NCBI RefSeq assembly: GCF_901933205.1
Contig: NC_044573.1
Location: forward strand, 63,851,993 to 63,915,992
Origin: Camarhynchus parvulus
Taxonomy: Eukaryota > Chordata > Aves > Passeriformes > Thraupidae
Direction of reading: 5' to 3'
DNA length: 64,000 nt
Made by a program: the position numbers and the translations under genes. The notes beneath the pieces are model-generated. The model made no database searches. It had not been told where the DNA came from and saw only the letters and a list, made by a program, of their open reading frames with translations. Positions 39,301 to 51,287 of the stretch are shown here, one piece after another. Positions within the stretch are counted from its first letter, which is position 1, and each line of letters starts with the position of its first letter.

Positions 39301-42300
39301 CTGAGCAAAACAAAGAAAAGCAAAGACGAATTGAAACATTAGAAAAATACCTGGCTGACCTTCCAACACTGGATGATATAGAAGGGCAGACTAAACAGGT
39401 AAGGTAAAGGGGGGTTTGTTTTACATTTAAAAGATATAAGTAAACTCCCTAATATCTGTTCTCAAATCTTTTACTGTTTCAAAATCTCTTTTTTTCACCC
39501 CTACATTTAGGAAGAGAAGTATTTCAATCTTTTAGAAAGCACTGTAGGTATTAGGATTTTCTCACAGTCAGATAAGCGACACTGGTGTGAAACTATGCAG
39601 CGGGTCACTGTAAGGCTGTGGTCTGACGCAAGGCCTTCTGCTGATGTGACACTGTGTCTGACTAATGTAACCTTGTCTTAGCTGCAAATTCTAGAAGAGA
39701 AGAACAAGCAACTTCAAGAAACCATGGCTGAGTTGGAAAAGAAGCTCGGAGAGGCCCGGTCACAGTGCAGAGAGAGAGAATTACAGCTGGCGTCTCAGAA
39801 GAAAAAAGAAAAAGAACTGGTCACAACAGTGCAGAGGTATGAGCAGCTGCTCAGGCTGTGCTCTGCAGTGGGTGTGCAGCGCACCTGATGTCAAGACCTA
39901 ATGCTATTTGCAGTCCTAATCTATTACAATGCCAATGACTTTTTATGGTAAGGGTTTTACAGCTTGCTTTGTGGCAAGTGGTAATTAATTCCACAGAGAA
40001 GAGTGAGCCTAGGGTATTCTTTGCTATCTGTCTTTAAGGGTGTGGGAGACTCCAGCAGTGGCATCGTAGCCTGTTGCCAGAGAGAGGATGCAACAAAGTT
40101 GTGTGGCAAAGGGGCATTGTATAGAAGCTGTCAGTAGGGCTATTTCTGGATATTGACTGATGGGTGTATCAGGGAAGGGTCAAAGATTTCAAGAAATTCC
40201 AGCCATTTCTTACCTTTTCATCAAAGGGGCAGGTTTTTGCAAGGATATTTAGCTGTAGCTGGTATGTTGTCATTGAACTTGCCTAGGTATGAAAAAACAA
40301 ATGGTACAGCTATCCAAGAATATCAAGGTAAGACATCGAGACTTTGTAACTATGTTCTATTTTAGGGGACCTACTTAAACAATTTTTTCTTTTTTAATTA
40401 AAGAGAAAGAGGGAAGCAGGGGAGAATCACTATTAAGTATCTGTGGGTGTTCCTGCATTTCCTTGTCCCTCCATTGAGTAAAGGTGCATGCCGCCGGAGC
40501 CTGAAAGGTTTCCGTGATGAAAGGCGAGCTGGCTGGGACACCTTGCCAACCAAATTGTTGACACATTGTTTCCATCTTACCAATGGAAGGCCTTCGTGCT
40601 CTCCTAATCTAGAGGGGGATCATTCTGTCTTTTCTGAAAGCCTACAAATAGTTGGGGTGACCTTTAGTTTCTAAATTAGACATCAAGATTAGCACTAATA
40701 AAGTGTATTTCCTTTCTGAGAGAAGGTGAGCAGACAGAGGCTGTAGCTACGCATATGGGTTGAGTTGAGCAATGGAGGGTCTGAAGGCCATGCCCTTGTG
40801 TGGGAGCATTCCTGGCAGGAATGGCCTTGGCCTCCCCATTACAAGTCACAGAGGGTGTGATGGATGGCGCACCAGCAGTGTGCACAGCATTTGATTCTGG
40901 ACTCCCCTTTGAGTTGTATGTGCCCCAGTGAGACAATCTGATTCGAACGCTCCCAAAGCTGTGAAGGTTCACAGATGCCTCTGATCCATGCTTCACCTCC
41001 CCCAGTAGCACAGAGCAACTGTGAGCACTGCAGAGCTTTGCTTTGCTCCTCTCTGGCCTCTCTTCCTACACAGTACTGCTGGAGCTGAGCCTGTTGGGAC
41101 ACTCGGCACAGAGTATGGCACATAAAACCTGCATTCATCTGCATGAATCTGCCTTGTCAGTGCCATGGCAACTTGAATACTTTAGAATTTTTGCATCATT
41201 CATGCACTGTTGGTGCATGAATTACATAAGGCTGGATTCTGCTAGGTAAAGTTTTATAGTTCTGGTTGGGAAGATGGTGAAAGTTTCTAATTTTTTCCTA
41301 GAACACACAACCCGCTAATTTCTGTTATCCCACCTAATCTTTCTTTCATGTTGAATGGCAGTTTACAACAGAAAGTAGAAAAATGCCTGGAAGATGGTAT
41401 TCGGCTTCCTATGTTGGACACAAAACAGCTTCAGAGTGAGAATGAAAGTCTCAAGGAGAAGAATGAGAAAGCCAGTAAGGTTAGTCTGCAAATAATCTGC
41501 TGGTGGCATCTTTAACCTTAAATCCTGCACTTATTTTTTTTTTAATTTAGAAATAAGTATCTAATTAAAGAATTACATATTTGTTGCTAATTCAGATGAC
41601 TTTTCAAGACCTGCCTGTCTCTGTTCAGAATACTGATTTTGCATGAATTTTGTGTTCTGTCAGAGTTAAACTGTCTTGTCATTTGTTTTTTTTAAAGATG
41701 CTATTTAGAATCTAGGTCTACACATCTGTGGGCTGATTTTTAGACAAAGATCTGAAGAGATTCAAGCCTTCTAAATTGCTCAATTTTATATTCTAGATTA
41801 TAGACAATCAGCAAAATCAGATAACTGGACTGATTCTGGATATGCAGGTAAGAGTTTATATTCTGTTGTTTGCAGTGTGCATTTTTAGTTCACAAGAATG
41901 ACATAGCTAGAGTTGAATTTTATTATTTTATCTTTCTGAATAGGAGTCAAAGGGAGAAATGCCAAAAACTTAATCTTACAGGTGGACTGTAGTCAACCCA
42001 TGTTCTCTTGCAGGCTCATGGTGTAGTTATGTCTCTGTGGTTTAGCACTTCACTGGCACTCATCAAAAAGTGATAAACTGTTGCTATGTTGCATCCTTAT
42101 CCCGCTTGATCTAGCGGATCATCCAAAGTACAAAAGCAGTGTTGCTTAGGGGCTTCATTGTTCGGTTTGTTAGAAGAGACAGGTGCCTTTCTAAATTATC
42201 TCACTTCACTCTGTTCAACTAGTTTCTGACACTTGGATACCTTAACTGTCCTGCTGGGTGATGAGCAGCCAGCTTGCAGCCAGAGATTTTTCTAGACAGC

Positions 42301-45300
42301 AGAGGTTGTCAGCTAGGAGCCAGCTGCAGCTCTATAGATCTGATTAAGAGAGTGTTGAAAGTTACTCAGTGACTGCTGTTTGTTGTGGAGAAAAAGAAAC
42401 ACTGTACAGATTTTAGAAAGGAAGATATTTCTTGTCATAGAAAAAGCTGATCGTTTAAACAAACCCGAACATCTGTTTTCAGCAAATATTGAAGTCAAAC
42501 TCTAGTTTCCATGTTCCTCTTCTACAATGTCATTTGTCTGTTAAAAGTTGTCTCCCACCATTGAATTGCTTCCTTTCTCTGCCATGGTAAATAGGAGGCC
42601 TGATTCCTGTCAACAGCCATGTATTTGTTTGGTTAGATTGCAGTGTATGAAATATATCTGTAGAGAAGCAGTAGGAGAATTGAAGTTGCAACATGAGGTA
42701 AGTGTGTTGACTGAAAAGGAAATTGACTTATTTAGCTTCTCAAGGTTTGAAGAAGACTGACTTTATCAAACTGAGATGTTTGCATGGAGCAGACTGGTAT
42801 GTGCAAAAATTGTAATACAGGCAAATGTTGTTTTATAATTAAAAAGAAGTTCAGCTTGAACTTCATAACTTTTTTGAGGTTCTCTGTGCCTTTTTGTAGT
42901 TAAGATTATTTACATATGTACTCCGTATATATGTTGTGCCTATCAGAAGTACACACAACTTGCTAGGTATGTTATCATCAACCTAAATCTTTCCGTGTTT
43001 CCTAAACTTTCTGGTCTTTTTCTCACCATCACCTTTATCTTGGGACTAGTGATCTTCAGTGTTTTGTCTGCTGACATGACTTTAGGGATCTAGACTCAGA
43101 AAAGCTGAATAATTGTGACTGTCTGTGAACAGGTTACTGTTCTGTTCTCAGGACTTCCTCTTACTTTTCCTCGTGAGGTATTTTATATGAGGTCAGAAAA
43201 TAAGATTTGAAAATGGTGTCAGCCTTCAAATTATTTGTAGACTATAGGAGATTCTTTGTATCCTTGATCTCCCTGGCCTTCCATACTTGTGACCTGGGAA
43301 GTATTGAAAATTAGCTCATTGGAAATTGAAATCCCTTATCAGCGCAGAGAGGCAATTTATCTTCTGCGAAGATGATCTCATTTTATTCCATGTCTTCTGC
43401 CACATTGTAAACTTATGCTTGGGAATGTATTTCAGTTCATTGGTTTTGACTTGCAAGCTGAAAACAAATTCTGTTTCAGACAGCAGTTGTATAAAGCAGT
43501 ATTAGTTTCTATTTGCTCATAATCATGGTGAAGTTATTTTGATCTTCATTGTATGGTTTTACTTCATTGATTGTTGTTCTGAGTGAGAGGAATTAAAATT
43601 TTTGTTGGTCTTGGCAAGATGCTGTGCTGCATATATAGTGCACCTTTAGAAAGAGAAAAATTGTAGATGACAGTGGTGTTTTAAAGAGAAAATCATTTAC
43701 ATTATTGATTTAGATATCACAAAATGAACAGTTTTGGTACAAAAAAAGAGAGTAGAAGTCAGATTGTACAGTGCCTATGTTACCCAAAGTACACTTGTCA
43801 ATCTTGTCAGTCACAATAAACCCCAACTGTGCCAGGCTGGGAATATTGCCACCAAATTGTAACTTTGGAAAGCATATGGAAGAATTAAGGGTGAAGTATA
43901 AGGAATTCACAGCACCATGAGGAACGTGGAAAACTTAGCACTATAGGTTCAGTCAGGCTGTTCTTTTTCTGAGCTTTAAGATGAGGGTAACAGAGAATGA
44001 TAGATCTTAGGTGTATCTTTTAAATATAGACACTGATTTCTATTTCTAGTAGTTCCCATTACATGGAGCAGTTCTTGAATTGAACATGTGCACGTTGAGT
44101 GGAATATTCTAAAAGTTGTTTTTTGCTTAGTTTGCAGAGTCATGTAAGTTTAGTGGCAGATGTAGTTCTGAAAATACACTGGGAAAGGCAACATTTCTCA
44201 CCCTGTCTTCCCTACCACCTCCCTTCTTCCAGAAGGCTGCACAGTCAAACCTTTTTTGTCTGTTGTTGATATGAACATGAAACATGTAACTGGTAGTCCT
44301 AATGCATCTATCATAGCTGGGGCACTGGATGTCCCTGAACTTGATCTTCATCAATGACTGTTAAAATTGGAAGATATTTGGAAGCTGGGAGGGTGTTTTT
44401 GGTACTGCATTGCCCTGTTCACTTCATGCTTCTTAAGTATGACATCTGTATGCTACAGATGGAGCTTGAAGGGCCCTCAGTCCAACCTAGTAATGGCGAT
44501 TTTTCTCAGTAGATAATGTTTATGAAAAACTAAAGGCAACAATTCAGCATCACTGCAGGTTCTGCTCGTCTGCAAGCACGCAAAGGAAATGCCTGAAGCA
44601 GTTATTTCCTGCTCTCTCCTGGCCCAGGGTGTTTCCTTTGCCTCCTTCCTCCCACTAGTGTGTGGCTGTGGTCTCTCAAAGAGCTTATCTTTAGGATACA
44701 CGTTACTTCAGCACTTCCTTTTGAGGGGCATGCTGTGGGTTAAAAGAGCAGCAGGTCAAGTGTACGAAAATGGTTTTAAAAACAAGTAATCATATCTGGG
44801 TTCTGCCAGCTCATTCCTACTGCTGGCATGAAAATAAAGTGGTGGGGGTTTTTTAGTCCAAGTTAAGTCTGTAAATGTTAGCACCATTGTTTTCCAATTT
44901 TGCAAAGAGTGTGACAGAATCCCCACTGCTTGTGTGGTGTCAAGCTAAATGTGCAGGGAAATTTTGTCATTGCTGCAACACCTCCTGTGAGGTGGATACA
45001 AGGAAGATCAAAATAATTTCACCATGAGACCAGCCAGGCCTTTAAAAACTTCATGTAGTATTGGACCTGCCTTGTCTCTCATTACTCCCTGCCTTCTCAT
45101 CAGTACTGATAAATCATACAGGTGGCAAGTCACAGCTAAAGAGATCTCTCTGTTTGAAAGCACCAGGAGTTTATATAGTCTCTATTCATTGTTACTATTC
45201 AGATAAGATGGCTTGAATATTCCTCTTTATTAATTTTGCCAGATGACCTGAAAAGACATATCTGCAGATTTAAAAGCCAAGTAGTGGAATAAATATGAGT

Positions 45301-47467
45301 ACTTTCAAGAGTAAAGGCACCTGTGCTCATGCTGAATTCACCCTGAAAATTCCATTTTGGCAGTATCTCATCATTTCTCAGTTTGAGCTCTGTGGGTGGA
45401 AACTGGGGAATTGACAAATTGACAGCAGGTGATTCCGTACTGCAGCAGGTTTTTTTTGTTATTGTTGTTTAAGATCGTTAACCTGTGTTTTCATTCATTT
45501 CAGTCTATGCAAGAGAAGCTTTCACAAGAAAAGCTGATAATTCAGAAGATGACAAATGAGCTTGAGGAAAAAGAAAGACATATAGAGCAGCTGAATAAAA
45601 CTCTCTCTGAAGTAAGTAAAACAGCACCAGTATCCCAACCCCCCACCACACCTGAGCCAGGAAGAACTTTACAGAATGATTATACGATCCCTTGGTAGGG
45701 CTTTATGAGCTTAATTACATACTTAAATATCCTGGCTCCCATGCATATATATAATGCATACCACCCCTGTCTAAAGAAGTGAGAGCTTAAAGGGTAAAGA
45801 TGCGTAAGTAATGATAACATGAAATAGCCATATAAAAGCTGTCTGTATGCTGTTCTTTGGAGGGCTACAGAAATACTGATTGTATGTTTCGAAATTAAAT
45901 ATTTTTAATGGTACTATTTGTGGCTTGAAACTTTCTGCTACATTGAATGCTGCAGACTAACTTTCTCCTTTTTTTCCGTTTGCTTTTCATAAAGAACCAA
46001 AGACTGACAGAAGAGAATGCCTGCCTGAAGGAGCAGATGAGGCTGGTGGAGCAGTCCAGGCAGCCAGTATCTGAGAAGATGCCTGTAGCAGACCAGTTGT
46101 TCAAGGAAATGTCCCACTGCTTGTTTGACTTGAAAGCACTGTGCAGTATTCTTACCCAGAGAGCTCAGGGCAAGGAGCCTAACCTTTCCTTACTGCTGGG
46201 AATCAGATGTAAGTGATGTTGACTTTCCAGTGTTTAATAAATGTTTTGACACAAAGGAGTAACAGTTTAGCTAATGTGATGCTTGAACTTGCCAGCTGGA
46301 CAAGCTTGTGTCCCCTTGCTATGCAGCTGGAGCAGTGGTGCATGAACTCATGGAGCTCTCTGGAAAAGCTGGGATCTTAGTGCCTCTGGGCCACTAAATG
46401 CATGTGACTACACAGGTCCTTGCCAAGTCAGGAGAGCAGGTAGCTGGCTCTTCATGTGGACCCAGGGACGGATATGTTCACTGCTCTAGAAAAGAATGGT
46501 GTGTAGCCAAGTGTCTGTCCCTCCTGAGACACACTGCAGTCACTATGAGGGTTAACAGATGCTCAACACATCTTGTGCTTTTGTTTTAAAGCCTTTGGGC
46601 TCAAGTGATAGGAATATCCATCTACTGTTTGAATGTATAGGTCTGGTTTGGGAGTGGGGATTGTCCAGGTGTATTAAATAAGCCTTGTGCCTGTAACTTC
46701 ATCTCTTGTGCTGTTCATCTAGTCTTCAGCATTTACTAAGCTGTTAAATTTAACCAGGAAATGAGAAGCACACCCTAAAACCAGTCAGACAAAGTTTATG
46801 TCAGGTCTTTCCTTCTAACAAGCTGGTTGTGTTGACCTGAATGTATCATATTCTGATGTTTTCTGAATGTTAATTAGAATTAATCAGATAGACAGGTTGC
46901 TGAGCTGAACCATCAGCAAGGTAGAAAGGTAAAGTGCAGTGTTTGTGCAGCAAGAGCTGCTACACACCTGCTAATGCTCTTTTCTGAGTGACTGTAGAAA
47001 CCCCCAAAGTCTCTAGAAATGCTCTATTCATTGTTCTTTCCACTGCTGTTCTGATTCATCAGACTTCAGGAAGTCTAGATCTTGGTGCAGAGAGAAAAGC
47101 ATATCTTTCAGAGAAGCACTGATGGGCTCTGAATTCAGTTTAAGTTCACTTGGTGCCTTATTTTGTAGACTTCATCACACTGAAGCAGGATTTGTCTTGA
47201 TGTAAATAAAGTGACCTGCTTCTTATTTCCAAGAAGGTGACTAGTTGCAGAATTCACAGGACACAGCTGCTGGAGCTTTAACCTTGGGTGTTGTTTTTTG
47301 TAGCACTGAGCTGCTCATCTGAAGAGAATGAAAATTACCACAGCACAGAGACCCTTTCGAAGAAGCTGTCGGACGTTTGTCAGCTGCGGAAGGACATCGA
47401 TGAGCTAAGGACTATCATGTCAGACCGCTATGCTCAGGACATGGGGGACAACTGCATCACTCAGTGA
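24197..47467 (+). CDS. CEP85L: CEP85L, C-terminal 459 residues in ten exons (5' part outside the window)
   Basis: CEP85L is a coiled-coil protein of the centrosome/pericentriolar region; human variants disturb neuronal migration (lissencephaly), and it is a paralogue of CEP85. Joining 24197-24318, 35239-35356, 37403-37579, 39246-39398, 39682-39836, 41362-41479, 41797-41847, 45504-45611, 45995-46208 and 47304-47467 gives one uninterrupted frame ending in TGA. Signature stretches matching the human protein as I know it include [89 protein letters not shown] and the terminal [12 protein letters not shown]. Most of the rest is Glu/Lys/Gln-rich heptad coiled coil. Every intron is GT-AG and every junction keeps frame. 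The missing N-terminal part (about 345 residues, judging from the human length) and the promoter lie upstream. PLN is nested antisense in the preceding intron. No disabling change is seen. The closest alternative, CEP85, fits less well. Confidence 0.95.
25463..25761 (+). mobile_element. Probable solo LTR of an endogenous retrovirus (boundaries uncertain)
   Basis: The block has LTR-like order on the + strand: a CCAAT box (25588-25592), an A/T-rich TATA-like TAAAATAG (25609-25616), then a purine-rich tract and a degenerate poly(A) signal CAATAAGG (25730). It may start at TGTAGG (25463) and end at TTGCA (25761). A perfect GGCCTG/CAGGCC stem (25559-25564 and 25572-25577) lies just before the CCAAT box. 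The wording resembles bird LTRs I have seen, but I cannot name the family. No target-site duplication was found at these ends, so the true ends may differ. There is no viral gene. Confidence 0.42.
33266..33303. repeat. Two-copy tandem duplication, 19-bp unit
   Basis: The AT-rich unit ATAAATAATTTTAAAACAC is repeated immediately with only its final base changed. It is intronic. Confidence 0.85.
35239..35356 (+). CDS. CEP85L: CEP85L exon B
   Basis: Acceptor tattacag, donor gtagga. It completes Arg41 and encodes residues 42-80, beginning [19 protein letters not shown] and ending EEPYLTNLQ. This is a coiled-coil helix followed by a conserved VNCEE turn. It ends in phase 0. Confidence 0.93.
35357..37402 (+). 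other. CEP85L intron, about 2.0 kb
   Basis: GT-AG intron. The acceptor TTCCGAAG at its end is preceded by a T-rich tract. A short GT repeat lies near 37356-37370. Nothing else is recognised. Confidence 0.85.
37403..37579 (+). CDS. CEP85L: CEP85L exon C
   Basis: It encodes residues 81-139: [10 protein letters not shown], a Ser-rich linker, then a Glu/Lys-rich coiled coil ending [11 protein letters not shown]. The exon is 177 nt with phase 0 at both ends, so skipping it would keep frame. It begins with one Gln that the human sequence I recall lacks at this junction. Donor gtaagt. Confidence 0.92.
37580..39245 (+). other. CEP85L intron, about 1.7 kb
   Basis: GT-AG intron ending in a T/C-rich tract, CTTTCTTCTAG. 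No repeat or gene is recognised in it. Confidence 0.85.
39246..39398 (+). CDS. CEP85L: CEP85L exon D
   Basis: It encodes residues 140-190, beginning [16 protein letters not shown] and including the highly conserved [13 protein letters not shown]. It is 153 nt with phase 0 at both ends. Donor gtaagg. This is the most strongly conserved part of the coiled coil. Confidence 0.95.
39682..39836 (+). CDS. CEP85L: CEP85L exon E
   Basis: The intron before it is short (283 nt). It encodes residues 191-241 and two bases of Ser242: [12 protein letters not shown], a Lys/Glu-rich helix, then [12 protein letters not shown]. Donor gtatga. Confidence 0.94.
39837..41361 (+). other. CEP85L intron, about 1.5 kb
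   Basis: GT-AG intron with acceptor ending TGGCAG, preceded by only a weak pyrimidine tract. Open frames on both strands at 40.4-41.1 kb overlap one another and match nothing recognisable. Confidence 0.85.
41362..41479 (+). CDS. CEP85L: CEP85L exon F
   Basis: It completes Ser242 and encodes residues 243-281: [18 protein letters not shown], then [21 protein letters not shown]. The EDGIRLPML motif is a clear family signature. It ends in phase 0 with donor gttagt. Confidence 0.95.
41797..41847 (+). CDS. CEP85L: CEP85L exon G (51-nt small exon)
   Basis: Only 17 codons (residues 282-298, [17 protein letters not shown]), phase 0 at both ends. Acceptor TATATTCTAG, donor gtaaga. The human protein has the corresponding IIDSQQDEI segment, which supports this short exon. 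Skipping would remove 17 residues without a frameshift. Confidence 0.92.
41848..45503 (+). other. CEP85L intron, about 3.7 kb
   Basis: GT-AG intron with acceptor TCATTCATTTCAG. No gene or named repeat is recognised in it. Confidence 0.85.
45504..45611 (+). CDS. CEP85L: CEP85L exon H
   Basis: 36 codons (residues 299-334), [16 protein letters not shown] to QLNKTLSE, all coiled coil. Phase 0 at both ends. Donor gtaagt. Reading through the donor stays open for about 29 codons, but that extension is intronic and has no family match. Confidence 0.94.
45995..46208 (+). CDS. CEP85L: CEP85L exon I
   Basis: The preceding intron is 383 nt, with acceptor TTTTCATAAAG. It encodes residues 335-405 and one base of Ser406. 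It leaves the long coiled coil and enters the conserved C-terminal region: [21 protein letters not shown], then [17 protein letters not shown]. Donor gtaagt. Confidence 0.95.
46209..47303 (+). other. Last CEP85L intron, about 1.1 kb
   Basis: GT-AG intron ending in TTGTTTTTTGTAG. Nothing else is recognised. Confidence 0.85.
47304..47467 (+). CDS. CEP85L: CEP85L terminal coding exon
   Basis: It completes Ser406 and encodes residues 407-459 and the TGA at 47465-47467. It carries [19 protein letters not shown], then the terminal [15 protein letters not shown], nearly identical to the human C-terminus as I know it. Confidence 0.96.
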
Positions 47468-49257
47468 CAACACCCCATCCTGTAGCAAACTGCTTACTAG
47501 GTCCTGCTGTGTCACAGGTCTTTGCATTTCCATTAAGGAGCCATACGGGAAGGCTGCAAATAGCACCGGACACGCATCTCCGAGTGCTGTGTGTAATGGA
47601 TCTCGGGAGTCTGGTGTGCAGGGGGCAGTCATCGTGTGAACAGTGGTACAAACTGCAAGAAATCTCCAAACTACTGAATGTAGGAACAAGCTGTGAAGAA
47701 TGATTCAGTTGGACGCTCTGTTTCCTTCATTTGGGCTCATTTTATTACTTTGCCTAGTTTTTGGATCCAGAGCTTTGGAACAGCCGTGCTGCTACAACTC
47801 TGTCCTTTCCTTCATCAAGGGTTTGTGTGGCATTATCTGAGTTCAGATCTTAGGGGAGAGGGTTGACGAACCTATGCATGTGTATGTCTGACTGTACATG
47901 ATGAAGCCAGAGGCTTCTACCACTGCACTTCACTCTTAAGAATTGCAATTAGAACAGTCTTGGAACATTCAAAAAGTAATTGCTCTGCAAGTTGTCAAAA
48001 ATTAGGATATAAGAAAGATGTTTTTAGTAATGGGTGTCTACCTTGTTTGTCCAGTAGCAGAAAAACCCCGGGTTTAACTCTTTTATGCAAACAAGTCCAT
48101 AAAATAGAGCTGTACCAGATTGTTTGAAGCACTCTCACGTTGCTCTAAGAAGTTTCAATAGTTCAAAGTCTGTGACAAACCAGAGAAGCTGTAAGACATA
48201 AAACTGCAGCATACTCCATGACTATACGAAAATACCCCCAAAACAACCAACAACTGTATTTTAGTGTTTGTGTTTATTTTTCCCCTTGGGTCGTTTCCAT
48301 TTCAAAATGTTGCTGTATTTTATTCTTGAAGGCCTCTGACAAGGTTGTGCACCACCTCAGCCATTTTTACCACAACTACAAAAAAGGGTGTTTGACTCTT
48401 GGCAAAATTAAGGCTCAAACCAGAATGTTTCCAGTTAGCAGTGTAAAGTACTTGGTTATCTGAGGACTGAAAAATTTTCCACATTGTTTGGGAAATCTTG
48501 ATTTCTCCATTTTTGTAGGAAGCAATTACATAAAATAGTAAGCTCGTGTTCCATAGCTTATTCAATAAGTGTCACTTGGCAGTGCTCTTTAACTCCTGTG
48601 GGACAGACGACATTTCCAGGAACATCACTGCAGGTTAGTTGCACAGTTATGCATAGTGGAAAATGCAAGTTTTTGTTTCCTTCAGTTAAGTACTAAAGAG
48701 TAAAACTGCTTTTAATTAACACTGTTAAGAAAAATACATGCATCACTTACTTGTGTGGTATTGCAAGAAGGTTTTAGATGCCTTAAGGTGCAAGTCAGTC
48801 AACTGATCTGGAGTGGGGATAACAGCAGAAATCTCTTGGAAAGCTTAGCAATTCAAACCAAGTTAATTCTAGGGTAACATTTTTACGGCAAAAGTGAATC
48901 TCTTAAGTTTTCTGATCTGGTGATATGTTGTTTTCTGTTCATTGTTTAACAGTTACTGTTAATGTTTTTTTATAATTTAGTGGTTTAATTGTTTTTAGCT
49001 GTATGGATTTATTTATTTGACAGTTTTCTCTATCCTGAAAGTAGACCTGGACTAATTTGTGAAAAGTAGTGTTGCTATTTATACTACTGCTACATGGTGT
49101 TATCAGATAGATTAATCTGACTAGTTCAGCTCCTGTGAGCACTAAAACAGTGTCTAGATAAAATCACAAGTGTAGTTATCTAGTGTCTACTTCAAGGCAA
49201 AAAGAAAGAGGCCATTTTATTTTAAATTTCTCTGCTCTTTCTGTAAGTACACTTCAG

Positions 49258-49480
49258 TCTCTCCATCAGGGCATAATTTGCTCCAGTCTTCGTTGCCCTT
49301 CTCAGTGGTGTGATGCAGGTGGAGTTGAAAGCATAATTGTGCTCTTCTCATTGATATGAATTCTGCTATGAGTGGGGAAAAGATGTTCTGAACTAATCTG
49401 CATTCTTAGACTGCAAACAGATCAATGGCTGTTATCTAAAGGGGTGGTTTACTCTGGTAGCTCATTAACAATATTAATTC
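49258..49480 (+). repeat. Copy 1 of a direct duplication in the CEP85L 3' UTR
   Basis: It starts TCTCTCCATCAGGGCA and aligns nearly end to end with 51065-51287. The differences are mostly single transitions plus one three-base and one two-base length change. Similarity stops abruptly on both sides. Confidence 0.88.
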
Positions 49481-51064
49481 TATATTGATACACACCTGCT
49501 GCATCAGAGGTGTACTTTTATACCAGTGCAAAACTCAAAACAAGGATCTTTGTACCAGTGGGCTTGCACAGTCTGCTGTGCCTCTGACAGTGCTGGCTTT
49601 TGCGACTAAGGCTTCAGCTCGTTCCTCTGGTGTGGTTGGTTGGGTTTGTCCCTGCAGCGAGGTAGTCTTTAGTTTATGGCATCTGTCTCCTATCAGAATT
49701 CAACAACAGCATTTCAGATAATAAATTAGAAATATTAGGGAGAGAGGAAACACACAAGCTACACATTATTGCTTCCTTAGATGGCAATGTTGTACCTATA
49801 AAAAAAATCACCAAAACCCACATTAATCTACATTTGATAGAAACAACAAGGAGTTTAATAGAGCAATTACAGAGGAGCAGGAGATCTTGAGTCACTTTGC
49901 ACTATTAAGCTTGTCACTTGGTTGGTATTTCTCCACTGCCCCTCCTGCTAAATGGTGATACTGTACTGCAAAGTTGAGATCACTAGTTTATATTTGCCAA
50001 GCACTTCAGAGCTTTTATGCTCTTCGAGTATTAGTTGAAAGTCCCTCTGGGAGGGGATCCCATTTTATTCATAATACTTTTGATTGCAGTGCTGTAATCT
50101 TGTGTTCTAATGTTTTTGTTACAGAACCTGTAATATTTATGTTGACTTGAAAGCACTTGATTTAAAACCCCCTGAGTTTATCTGCCTCAGTCAAATTAAA
50201 GTAGGGAGGTAAATGATGGATGTGTGAGCCAAAGAAGCAGACTACCAATTGATTATTTACAGCGATACAGTACTTTGCTTTGATTTCTTAAAATTTGGCC
50301 TGTTGTAGTGGTAGCAATTACTATATATGCATCAGTTTACAGATGCCTCTAAATGGAATAAGCTTTGTCTAAGATATGCATGACTGTTTAATTGGTTAAA
50401 ATGTAGTGTGTGTGGTCTCATTGAGCATATTTAATACAGAGGTGATTAACGAATGTTAACATTGGAATTGCTTCGATTTAGTCATGACAACTTTTTGCTG
50501 TAGCTATTAGACAATCCCAAGGGCTGAAAACAACTGCACATGAATGGATACTGTACTGTTCTGGCTGTCAGCAAACTGTACATTTTGTACAGTTTCAGGT
50601 AGAATTTATATGATGCTCTAGAAGATACTTACAGTAACTACTGTATTTAAGAATGTATTTTGAAAAAGACATGAAAAGTAACTGTCTTCCGACAAGCTAT
50701 AGATGACGTATTCACTATATAGAAGTAATGCAGCTCAGTCATGTAAATGTGATTTAGGTTGCTGAACTCCGCAGTGCAGCTTTGTGGTGTGACAGGTGTG
50801 TGAAATTGTGGAGATTTGCTGTAACCACCCACTCAGGCTCCAGCATTTGAAACTGATGGTGGTCATGAGGTCATTGAAGAGCTGAAATTCCGTCCTTTTC
50901 ACTTCAGAAGGTTTCCTTCCTTTCTTTGCCCTTGCTGCCTATCTTTTCTTTCATACATTTTTTTGGTTTTTCTTGGGAAGGGTAAGAGCACAAGGAAAGG
51001 AAGAAAGCAAACCCTTTTCTCCGTGACCTGCTGGTGTAGCATGGGCAGTGACAGCAAGCTGCAC

Positions 51065-51287
51065 TCTCTCCATCAGGGCACAATTTGCTCCAGCTTTCCT
51101 TGCCCTTCTCAGCGGTGTAATGTAGATACAGTTGGAAGTATAATTGTGCTCTTCTCATTGATATGATGAGTTCTACCATGAGTGGAGAAAAGATCTGAAC
51201 TAATCTGCATTCTTAGACTGCAAACAGCTCAATGGTTGTTATCTAAAGGGATGATTTATTCCAGTAGCTCATTAGCAATATTAATTC
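51065..51287 (+). repeat. Copy 2 of a direct duplication in the CEP85L 3' UTR
   Basis: Same orientation as the copy 1.8 kb upstream. The shared core includes CTCTTCTCATTGATATGA and CTAATCTGCATTCTTAGACT. It could be a local duplication or two insertions of an unnamed old repeat. Confidence 0.88.

Noticed and set aside
44459..44490. CR1 3'-tail-like words (GAAGGGCCCTCAGTCCAACCT)
   Set aside because: Too short and without the usual CR1 terminal repeat or surrounding body to support a call.
45429..45698. Longer CEP85L exon extending past the donor at 45612
   Set aside because: The extension ([11 protein letters not shown]...) has no family match, while splicing at gtaagt joins cleanly to the next exon at ENQRLTEE.
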